From: Acanthaster planci
Taxonomy: Eukaryota > Echinodermata > Asteroidea > Valvatida > Acanthasteridae
Direction of reading: 5' to 3'
NCBI RefSeq assembly: GCF_001949145.1
Contig: NW_019091406.1
Coordinates: 918,527-982,526 of the forward strand
Length of the DNA: 64,000 nucleotides
Numbering within the stretch: position 1 is the first letter of the stretch; each line of letters opens with the position of its first letter. Of the stretch, positions 27,401-39,400 are shown piece after piece. A program made the translations under genes and the position numbers. A model generated the notes under the pieces. That model was not told the DNA's origin, did no database searches, and saw only the letters and a program-made list of their open reading frames with translations.

Positions 27401-30400
27401 GGAATGTTAATAAAGATTTCATATTTCCTACTGGCCATGTAAGACTCAACCATTCTTATTCATTGGCTTTCAGACACAACGACATTTGCTGTAATTGGTT
27501 ATCAGACTTGGACGCCATAACTGCTGCAGTATCGTGCTTGTCTGAAGGCTGTAGACAAGCATAAACTGAAGCGGTGGCTCTTCCATCAAAAAACGGGGAG
27601 GGAGGAGGGCTAACTTGCCGAGTTGGACGTGCACCTCCAGTTTGAGAATGCATGCATGAGAAGAGCCTATGAGAGTGGTGCCAGGGCTGTGCCGAACACT
27701 TGGACATGGAAATCAGTGAAATAAATCAGGGCGAAATTTACTGATATGGTTACAAATTACACTCTTAAGTGATAAACATTTAATAGGATTCAACTGTAGA
27801 AAGTGTGGCTTCCAGCTTGTATACTTTTTCCATGCACATGTACATGTATCTACATGTATATGTATCTACATGTACATGTATGTACATTTGTTTTCGAAGT
27901 AGAAATGAAGTTAGCTCACTAATTTGCTTTGAATATGATAGGATATGATAGATCTGGCTTCCCAGGACAGAAAAGCAGGAAAGAAAATCTTGCCTGTGTT
28001 AGATGACACATTCTTCAGCATAAATGCAGAGAGTGCCAACATCTTGAAACTTTGGCTGGTCATCGCTGTGAGTTGCATTGTTGAGTTGACAAATTTTCTG
28101 TCCGTGATCGTTGTGCTTGATGTTGAAGGAGCGACAGGCGGGCTCCTTCATGCAGGCTAAGGCACACCAGGGGTCGCTCTTGCTAACAAGCTCCTTGATG
28201 ACATGATCAAGAAGGCAGGAGTTGAGAGGTTGTTCATGGATGTCTGATGTCAAGCAGTAGTGATGGGATTGAGTGTAGTAAGAACAATTCGTACTTGTAC
28301 CAGTATAATGACTGGTACAGAGAGCTGCTGCTCTGCTGTTACACGTTACATCATGCAAACTGCCATTCTCTGCCAGTGAGGACTTTAATCCAAGACAGAG
28401 TTCATTTGTTGGGTTGTCTGGTTGACCAGGCCCCCAGTTGAAGAATGGTTTTGCCTCCATTCGACCTTCGCACGCCCAGGTTCCTTCTCTCGCAAGATCG
28501 TTCCATCCAATCCAGAAATAGCCCATATTCTCCCTTTGGGCCATCTGGGTCATAAACTTATTTTCCTCCCATGAATATGGAACAGCCATCTTGCCTCCCA
28601 TGGTTTGACAAGCCAACTTGGACTGATCCCAGTCAGCTGACTCATTGGTGAACCGATAGCAAGAGTGTCCCCATAACTGCCACGACGGTGGGCAATATTT
28701 AACAGCTGATGATGGGCAGGTGTCTGTGCCCACTACTGCCGTCAACACAGAGCTCAGAAGAAGAACTTTGAACAAGCACATCTTGTTTCAGTCACTCACA
28801 GTTGGAGTGGGAGAAGAAAATACCTGAATGACAGTGATTGTGGACTAACTGCCTGTATCTTGAGTTAGGTCTGACCTGACCAGAGGCACTCAAAATACCA
28901 CAGGTTTGCCAAGACATAGCCTGTATCAGTGTAATAGATGCTTACAGATGAGCTACAGGCTCTGTTGAACATTGGAAACCGTCTTTGGTGCTGCTTAATA
29001 TAGTACAAGATCAAGGAGTATTTTACAGAAAGTCACTGGTCCGCTCAGTCAGTGTGATACAGATGTCAGACTCTGATAACTTGATGCAAAGATGAGTTTC
29101 TTTCTCTCCACATACATGTGCACAGACAGAGTGTTGAGTGTCCGACCTCTCAGCAGAAATGAGCCTGGCGCCCGCAGTGTAGGGAGTGGTCGGAGCAGTG
29201 TTTTTCTTTACAGCCCCCCCCCTTGACACTACTGTGTACCGTAATTCATTTATTGAAAAGCACTTAATACGTAGTTAATAATGTATGTATCGTTTTACAC
29301 GGATAATGGGCTCTGTCCGGCATAGTTCTGGTAGAATTGAGTGTGCACTTTACAGCCAGTGTAAATCCAGGGATCAGCTGGGTGTTAAAGGTTATGCATT
29401 TTGTTAGCAGCCTTGTACCTCCAACAAAGATTTTACATTTGTATCTTGTGTGCATTGTAAAGTCCGAGAATGAGAATGGCGGTGTCACTGTTGTACATGT
29501 ACAGTGGCATCACTGTTGTCACTCTGTTGTGGTGAATGCAGTTGAAACGCATTGTGTTAACCGTAACCTCATTTAGTCATGACTAAAAGTTGCAGCCATT
29601 TGCAGGTATGAGCAGGGATGGAGTTAAATCTGTCATTGACAAGTATAGAAGGTTACAAAAAGATTATGAACAGATGAATAGTCAGTGTAGTTGGCTCGGC
29701 CAAATCTGTCAAAATATCTATATAGCATTGCAAAAACACACGTGTTGGAATCTTGACGAATTATAAAGAAAGGAAGATTTCAGCTATTTGTGCATAGTCT
29801 GCATTAATGTTAAGAGTGTACAGTCACATTGATCTGCTTGTGAAGCATCAATACGCTGAAGGGTTTGCACCTTTAAAGACTGACTGAAGTTGACGAGAAG
29901 CATAAGGTATTACCGCTTCAGCTATTTCTTCAGATGTATCCTTGAAGGTGTTGTCTCTTCAGTATATCTGCATTAACCCTAACAGTCCTCAGTCCTCCAA
30001 CAGGTGAAGAATTGAGAACTGTTAAGGTTAATTTCAAGCACAAAAGTAGGTCTGTGTCAAATCAAATAATTGAACATTCAAATATCTTGGCATGTGTGGT
30101 CGAACAAGTCTCCAGATAAGCAGTTTGATTGAAACAACAAAGAAAACATCCAGTCAATACAGTAACTTCTCACTTTCATCACTTTTGTCAACACGAGCAA
30201 TGATTTTATTTTACGTGTATCATTCAGGAAAGTTTAGGCACGTGATAGAGAAATATCATTTGATTTCATTGTTTTCCTCATTTTGTTGTCCTTTGGCTAG
30301 AACATGCCTTTACTGCTTTGGGAAGCTATCCATTCAAGTTTGTAGCAAAGGAGTTGTGAAGGGTCTTGAGCGTAGGAAATACCGGCACTGCATGGGTTAT

Positions 30401-33400
30401 GGACACACACAGCTTGTCTGCTCTTGTCACATCTATTGCCGTGCAGGTTTCCTTGCTCCGTGTAAGTAGAATTTGCAACAATACAGGGTTGTTTCCGTCA
30501 GGTGTTCAGTTGATTTGGTGTCTGGTGTCCAAACCACTCAGCCTCCCCTCTTGTCCTTCACACACCCTGGGTCCTTGCGGTTTTGTGGTCATTACATTCA
30601 GTTTTAATAGAACACTTGTAGTACTCTTCCTCTGGGCCACCTGCATGGTGAACTCGCTTTTTTTGGCATGATGATGGAATTTGCCTCACGCTGCCTGACA
30701 AGCCAACTACTTGTAGCTGGCTCGTAGCATGAGTGCCCCCACAACTTCCATGACAGGCAAGATTGGACTGATGAGGTGTAGAGGCCTGTTCCCACTTTTA
30801 TAGGGACCACAGAACTCGGCTTGAGAACGGTTACGACGATTGCTTCATTGAGTGTGATAGAAATATCAGACGCTGATAACTCGATGGAAGGAAGAGATGT
30901 GCTTCTTGTGGTCCATGTGAAGTGTTTGCTGTCAGAATTCCTTCTGGAGATGACCTCTTCAACCAGTGCTGGTAAATGCTCAAGTATTTTCATTGTTATT
31001 ATCACAGCTTCACAGCCAATGTTGCTGCAATGAAAAGTACAGGCAGAATTCAAGCACCCACCTCAACCATTTGTGACAAAGCCTTAATGGACTGGATCCA
31101 CCCTTCACATTTGTTGGGTACATGCATCAGTGAGCTCTACTGTCAATTAAAACCAAGGATTTGTGTCAGCAGAAGTCTCAGCAAGACTGATGGTGGATAA
31201 TTTATTTATAGAGGATGGATGTACAGTCTCAAATGAGATGCAGCAGTTTTTAGCATGAGATTGTCAAGGATCCCTTGTACCATGAATATGAAGGAACATT
31301 TACAGTTAAAGTGTAGCAGCAGTGAGTTTTTCTTAGACCCATTTTTTCTGCATTTTTTTTGGGCGCTCATTGAATGCATGAAAGTTTATGTGGCATCCCA
31401 TTTTGGCTAAATGCATTGAAAAGTGCAATTTTTAAAACATTAAACATTGGTCTTGCTTGCCTGGACGACTGAGGGCGCTGTTGCTGTGATGTCATCTAGG
31501 GAAGACATGTTTCAGGGCATAGGTTTTTCTGTTCGAATTGAACCCAAAATGAACTCATGAAAACATTTCTGTGAAAGGGTTGTTTGCTGCCATTTACACA
31601 AACAGCAAGCAAGAAAACAATCAACCAAGAAAAAAAACTGCGGCCAGCAGAATCTTTTAAAATTCAGCAAGTTTTTGTGTACAAACCGATGCAACATGGA
31701 GATTCTCTACCTGGGATGACATCACAGTTTTGCTCATGAACGTGAACATTTCACTAGCATAAAAATCAAAGGCAGGATAATACCCTTTAAAATAATGAAA
31801 CAAAAATTGACAAGTTGATTGACTTTAGATGTAAAGGTGAATTTTGGAGGTTTGTATTTTCAAAGTTGCATTGCAGATACCATTTTGAGACTGGAATTAA
31901 TATTCATTTGAATTTCAAAATGGAAAATGAGACGTGCCTCCCTTGAGGGCAAAGGGTGCAATTGTGAGTCACAGTATTTTTGAAATTTGTTATATAGTTT
32001 TCAAAATATTGAAAAAAAAATTGTTGATTCTTGACACATGCTCAAGTGCTCATGCTCCTGTGCAGTACTTTACTGACACGTCGTAGCCCTTGTTTATCAA
32101 ACAACATTTTAAACTGCTTGTTTTTAATAAAACTTTTACACTGCACATGTAGAACATAATGTGATGTGACGAGTGTAAGATATGAAATGATATGAGATGT
32201 TCTTTCTTTGTGTACGTGTACATGTGATTTCATCGTCAGTCATCCCCAAAACTCAACGTTTTCCAGCTTGAAAGTAAAAGTTCAGGGAGGATTGTTGAAG
32301 GAGCCGAAGAGGCAGTATGGTGAGACACAAAGGTGTGGGATTTACAACCCATGATGCATGAGTTTGTCTCTGTCCACGCATGGATGTATGATACAGTCAT
32401 TGTCACTGCCACAGCGCACAGCAAAGCCAAGCCGCACCCTGGCAGTCAACAAGCAAGTTCTGGTAGTCACTCAGTCACATTTTCGTCTTGAAAGCCCATG
32501 GCAATTACCAATAATAAAGCCGACGGTCGATAAAGTACTTAGACTACTGATGAGCTCAGCAGTATGTGTAGAGCGAAAATCGGCTTGGTAAACAACAGTT
32601 ACGACACATTTTGCTATGGAAGGATGCCATGTTTGTTCATGTTTGATACCTATAGGTGACATGACTTGGCTGGCACAATCTGTCAGTCAGTCGGTACATC
32701 TGTGTATGTGTATGCATAATGCAGACAGATGATTCTTGAAGTCTTAGCTTGCGTTCTACTGAAATGTCATTGTCATCCGAAAGAGAAGCTTTACATTTTA
32801 CTTGCAGTTCTTTTACATGAGCAAAGGCCTTTCATGGCCCTTACTTATTATGTTCCTCTGTTTGATCCTCCTCTGAGACAAAGTTGATTGACAAGTTTAC
32901 ATACACATGTACAACATAAAATTCCATATGCCAACTTGTCTGTTGGCAGTTTGTCAGAAAGTTCCCCGAGTGATACACTGTACTGCTAGCCGGTCAGCAC
33001 AGACAATGGACACATCAACGCCCCTTGTGAAATCATTGTATGTGGCTGGGCTGAATCTTGCAAAACATTTGAGAAGCAGATGTTGGAAGGGGACAGACTG
33101 CAAAAAGACCGGGAAGAATTGAAGCATTGAGTAAGATTTGTGTTGTAGCACGGTTTGCATTAATGTTCATTGTCAATAAGATTGTTCTCAGTTTCCCAAG
33201 TCCTTTCTGTGTTCAGGTGTTGAGCTTTTATTGTTCATTTGTCCACCTGAACGCGTTTGTTAGAGGTCTTTCACAACAGTGGTCTGTAGGTTTGTATGTA
33301 TTTACAGTTTTAGGAAATTTATGTAAATTGAAAAAAAAAAATTCCTACCTATATTTATTGAGTCAAATTTGTGTCACATTGAATTTGATGCAATCAATGC

Positions 33401-36400
33401 TTTATACGCTCTTTGTTTGCTGTCAAATTCAATATGTTCAATATGATCGTTTGGTTTCGGTGTATCTAGTGTTTTTAATTACTGTTTAATAATTAGTGTT
33501 TAAAAGTACTGTTTTAAATTTAAATAATTGAATTATTTTTAATGTACAGTGCATTTGAACATATTTTTATGAAATTTGCGCTTTATAAATGAATAAATTA
33601 TTATGTATTAGTTTTACGTGATTGGAGGGGTTCAAATAGTAAACTACATGGCTTGTTGGGATGGACGGGCACCAATGAAAAATTATCTTACCTGTTTGAT
33701 CTTGATTAGTCAACGCACTCGTGGGCGTAGATGGAGAAGGAACCAATATCCCGAAACTCTGCCTGGTCATCCCAGCGTGTTGCATTGTTGAGCTGGCAGA
33801 TTTTTTGTCCTCGGTGATTGCGCTTGATGTTGAAGGAGCGACACGCAGGCTCCACGATGCAGGCTGAGGTGCAGCTGGGGTTGCTCTTGGTAACAAACTC
33901 TCTGATGACGTGATTGAGAAGGCAGGAGTTGAGAAGGTGTCCGTTGGTGTCTGTGGCAAAGCAGTAGTGACGGACTTGGGTGTAAAGAGGACTGCAAGGG
34001 TACTGAAGGGTACATATGGCTCGACTCTTCCTGTCACATGCAAGGTCCTTGAGGTTTCCTTCTCCTCTGTATGTTGTATTTGAATTAGCGCAGTGTTGAT
34101 TCCCATGGAAGTTGCTTGGTTGGTTTGGCATCCATTTGAAGAATGGCTCACCTGCCCCTTGTCCTTCACACACCCAGGTTCCTTCTCTTTTAATGTCAGT
34201 GCATCCAATCCAGAACTTGGTGATTTTCTCTTTTTGGGCCATCTTTATCATGAACTCGTTCTCTTCCATTGAATATGGAACACCCATCTTGCCTCCCATG
34301 GTCTGGCAAGCCGACTGGGACGTATTCCAGTCAGCAGGCTCATCCGTGAACCGATAGCAAGAGCGTCCCCATAACTGCCATGGCGGTGGGCAATATATAA
34401 CGGCTGATGGACAAGTGCCCACTAATGCAGGGACTGTGGAACTCAGAAGCAGAAGAACTTGGAACAAGCACATCTTGTGTCAGTCACCGACAATTTGAGT
34501 GGGAAAAGTAGAAATTTGATTGGCGCTGAGCGTGCATGACTCGTCACCGCCTAAGGCTCTCTTGAATTCCGACTAGACCAGAGACATTCACAGAAGTAGA
34601 TGTACCAAATCTGTTACAAGTAATACGGCAGGTGCTAACTTGCAGATGATCCACAGGCAGTGTTGAGCAACGAATGATGCTCAGACTACCAAGCCTGCTG
34701 GAATCATGTCCAACCGTCAGGATGCAACAAGATACCCAGCAGCGAGACTGTTAGAGCGCAAGGAGTGCGACGGAGGTAGTTCAAGGCTGCATCAGTCATT
34801 CAGTGTATGCACTGTAGACACTGATAACTTGATGCAAGGAACAAATGAGGCTGTCTCTGTCAACATACAGAATGTTTCGCATCACAACTCTCGGTAGAAA
34901 TGAGCCTGCACCTGCTGTGTGGGGAGTTTATCAAACCATTTTTGGGGGGTTGCACAGCCCCATATATTGTTACTATGACATGTGTAATGAAAAGCACTCA
35001 GTACATGTATATATATCCAAATGTAATCCATAATGTGTGGTTTTATGCGGATAATGCATTTTGTCCGTCAAGGCCCCAGTACATTGGCATGTTAATGGAC
35101 ATTTTGCAGCCAACACAAATTATTTATTCATTTCATTAGTTGATGTACGTACCAAACTTAATTCCATAAAAAGCACACAATCAATACTTAATGTAAACAT
35201 ACAGGTGCGTGTACACTGACATTGATGGCTTTTACACAGGGAGTGTGTTTTCTGCTCCAGTACATTTGAATGTACAGTTCCCAGGCAATCCCAATCCAAA
35301 GATTAGTCAACTTTCAAAGTTTATCTTCATTTCACAAGCGCCCTTACCTGTCAAAGAAAGAATTTATCTTGTGCATGGTTAGGTCAAAAAAGGAGTTTTT
35401 CAAGCATTTCCAAGAAGGGATCTCATTGAATTGAATTTGTTTTTGACAAATGAACATCAGAAACAAATTAAAGATTCAGCTGTCGAAGCCCTCCACAATT
35501 CAACACCAACACAAAATGGCACAGTCCCGTCCAAAAGCACTGCATGCAGCTGGGCCTCATTTAGTAATACAAATCTTATGGAGTAACCCTTCTTTTGCTG
35601 TAACCATCACATATCATAATGTCACATGACTGATTGGACTACTGTGTCAAGAACGCATCTTTGCTGAGGAGGGTTTTTAAACAATGGCACAGCACATGTT
35701 GGATTCTGACAGATGATAAAGGAAAAGAAGGGTTTAGGAATGTGACAAGTTTTCCTTGCACAGTCTGTAAGATATTTACCCTATGAATTGTACAGTAGCT
35801 GTGTTAATAGTCTGGTGGAAACTCCTCTATCCACCCTGAGCTGAAGTGCACCCCCAATCGGCCAAAGAAAGACAGGTGGTTACAAGCGGGTTCTTGCACG
35901 CATTCTGCGTGTGGGCAATGACCACACAGGCCGGAATAAATTAGTTACGCATGCCCAGCGTGCTCTGTGTGAAACGTGCATATACTTGCGCGCCTCATGG
36001 CGCGCCCATGCGTTGAGTACCCCAAAAAATGCCCTCTTTTTTTTCCACTTGGAGCGGACACCCAAGAGATAGCACCTTGTGAAAGGCTGACTGAAGATGA
36101 AGGGAGACAAACGTTTTCAAAGCGACCTGCACATCTTCTTCCTCCGATATAACTGAACAAGAAGTCGCACAGTGTAAACGTTAATGCCCATCTTCAACTT
36201 TTTTAAGGTGCCTTCATTCCCTTCCTTGCACCTGTTTTCTGTCAACCAAGCCTCTTGAAGAGGTCGAATCAAATTTATGCATTGTTATGCATGGATTTGT
36301 GTCCGCTGTTGAGTTGGCCAGTCCAGGGGTCCACTTGAACATTTTTGTGAGAACTCTTTCCTAACACCTGTGAGGCTATTTACAGTTTTTATGGAATCTG

Positions 36401-39400
36401 TATACAATTCTTTCTAAACAGAAAAACCTCTCCCTAATGTTGACTCAGAATTGTGTAATGTTGAATTTTGAAGCAATCAGTGCTGTATAAACTATGAGGC
36501 TTTAACCTAGGAATGATTAGAGTTTGTGTTTGGGTGGATCATTATGAGCTTGGATGCGATAAGTTTTTGGAGTCAAGTAGGTGTGGTGGTTCTTTCCTCG
36601 CCTTCCATCTCTGCAGTGCGGGTTTGAATCCACATGTGGATTGGGTTTTCAGTCCTTACCTGATTTCATGGGTTTTACCCAGAATATTCCTCTACAACTG
36701 TTACTGCTTCTCATTGTCTCCTCTCTACAGATTTCTTCGGGCTTGCGAGCAACAGTATCCAGGGCATTTTTGAGGAATTCTTGGCATCATTACCAGAAAT
36801 AAACTTTAATAATTTTAATGATAAAAGAGAGAGTTATCAGCAAAGCACTTGTAAAAATTTAAGCCAAGTGTTTGCAGTCGTTTCAAGACAACAAATTTTT
36901 GGATGTTTTCTGTCGTCAGGAATAAATTACAGAAATAATTTCAGTTTAGTCATTTTTCTGAAAATCTTGGAACCTGTTTTCAGTAGGAGGGAATTAGAAC
37001 CTCTCTTAACTTTTCTGATTGAAATTCAGGAAGCGGTTCCCCCTGTCTCTCTTGGAATTTGATGCAGTCTGTGGACAGTGTGTTATAAACAGGAAGCGTT
37101 GGAGAAAACTGCCTTGCTTTAGCCTAGAAATAATTGGGTTAGCAATACAGGCGTTTCACAATAGTGCGCCACCAAGAGTCTGCAATGCGGTGGCAATCAC
37201 AATGCGCGAAATCTGTGGACCCAGTGTGCATTTGGAAAGGGTCGACAAGGTTCACGCGTTGTGATTGACCAATGTGTTGCAGACTCTTGGGGGCGCACTA
37301 TTGTGAATCGCCCGTATTGGACAGAACGTTTTCAGAGAGGAATTAAAAAGTAGTGAAGGAAGTCTTGCCTGGTTGCCGTGACTAGGCGATGCACTCTTGG
37401 GCGTGGATGCAGAGAGAATCGACTTCTTGAAAATTATCCATGTTGCCACAGGATGTTGCATCATTAAGTTGACACATTTTAAGTCCCAGTTTGTTTTGCT
37501 TGATGTTGAAGGAGCGACACATTGGCTCCTTCATGCACAAGAAGGCGCATCCAAGGTATGGGTACTTACTCTTGGTAACAAACTCTCTGATGACGTGATC
37601 AAGAAGGCAGGAGTTGGGAAGCTCTCCTCTGGTGCCTGTTGCAAAGCAGTAGTGACCACTTCTTGGAGAACAATTACACAGAGTTTGTAGTCTCTTGTCA
37701 CATTCACCGTCCCACACCATCCCACCTTCGGATTTTATTATAGCACAGTGTTGGTTTTTTCGCCAGTTGTTTGGTTGACCAGGTATCCAGTTGAAAAATG
37801 GCTCACTGTCACCTTGTCCTTCACATGCCCAGGTTCCTTCTCTTTCTCGATCATTGCATCCAATCCAGAAGTCCTTAATATTCTCCCTTTGAGCTATCCT
37901 TATCATAAACTCATTTTCCTCGAGTGAATATGGAACAGCCATCTTGCCTCCCATGGCCTGACAAGCCAACTTGGACTGATCCCAGTCAGCAGACTCATCA
38001 GTGGGGCGATAGCATGAGTGCCTCCAAGAATGCCATGACAGTGGGCAAGAAGCAGTAGCTGAGGAGGGACAGGTGTCTTTGCCCACCACCCCAGTCACCA
38101 CAGAGCTCAGAAGAACTATGAGCAAGCACATCTTGTGCCAGTCACTGGTAGTTACTGATTGGGAAATGTATTTATATGAGTAGTGCCGAGTGTGGACTGA
38201 TTATATGGCCGTGTCCGAAACGAGCTTCCAGAGCTAAGGCTAGGTCTATTGTCTATGCGTCTCCACGCTTTTCCAATGGAGCGAAGACTTAGACCTAGCT
38301 CTAGTCAACAGATTCAGATGCAGCCTGAGTATGTGCATGGACTTCTGACTGGACCAGAGACATTCACAGAAGTGCCCAGCCTGTATCCACAAAATAGATG
38401 CTCGCTTGCAGATGAGGACAAGGCTGACACTCAGACCACCAAGCCTGCTGAAATAATAATCTTAAACTGTTTTTGGTGCAGCTCAATGGTAGAAGGCCAA
38501 GGAATATTGTTGCGGACTCCTTTGCTGCAACAGTCGCTCAGTGTGAATGCCAGACACTGATAACTTATTGTAAGGAAGGAGATTCGACTCTCTCTCTCCA
38601 TGCACTGTCTAGCATCAGAAACTCTCAGCCAAAATGAGCCTTGCATTCATAGAGTGGGGAGTTAATTAAGCAGTTTTCCCCGTATATAAAAAGTACAGTC
38701 CCACTGCCGATGACACTACCATAATTCATTGCTCAAAAACACAATGCATATTGAAAGCAATATATAGGAAATGGACAGTTTGCTTGCATCAATCAAAATC
38801 CACGGATTATTCAGGTGTGACGGTTTGTATTCATCTCATCAGCAGTGTTAAACGGCCAGGGAAGTATTTATTTAGTGCGTGTTCAGGGCCCAAATTTCAT
38901 GGCGCTGCTTACAGCAGAATTCCGCGCTTATAATCTGCACTAACCGCGCAAGCAGAACAATTCTTTAAGCACAGAATCCTTAGTTACGGGATGTATATGC
39001 ACAAGCCAAAATTCCTCGCTAACCCGTGAATTACGCTTGCCGTAAGCACAGAATTTTTCACTTGCAGTAAGCAGCAGGGTCTCAGAGTGAGTTGCAATGC
39101 CAGAAAGGGATTTCATAGCAAACAATGAAAGATCAGAGAAAAACTAAATACCAAATAGGAGCCCTGGAGAAGTTACTTTTATTTTATGTACATTCAGTGC
39201 AGTAGTTTGCATATGTCCCGGACAAAAGATTTGCAACATTTCTTGTGAGCGTGCCGCTTGAAGTCTTGCAGACATTGAAAAGAAAGTAGTAACATTCATG
39301 TTTATTTTATCACAATAATTTCCCCTTATCTTTTAAGACTGTTCAGGACTGAAGCTGAGTACACACCTTTTTATCTTCATCTTTTCATACTTTAATCAGA

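Larger units (their letters stand above)
28782..30312. other. Upstream flank of lectin copy 8
   Basis: Shares with other copies GGATAATGGGCTCTGTCCGGC (about 29300) and TTGGCTCGGCCAAATCTGTC (about 29690). Hairpin element d is here. Confidence 0.55.

Noticed and set aside
30092-30469. 125-codon plus-strand frame overlapping pseudogene copy 9
   Set aside because: Its 3' part is antisense to the decayed lectin and the rest has no similarity I recognise.
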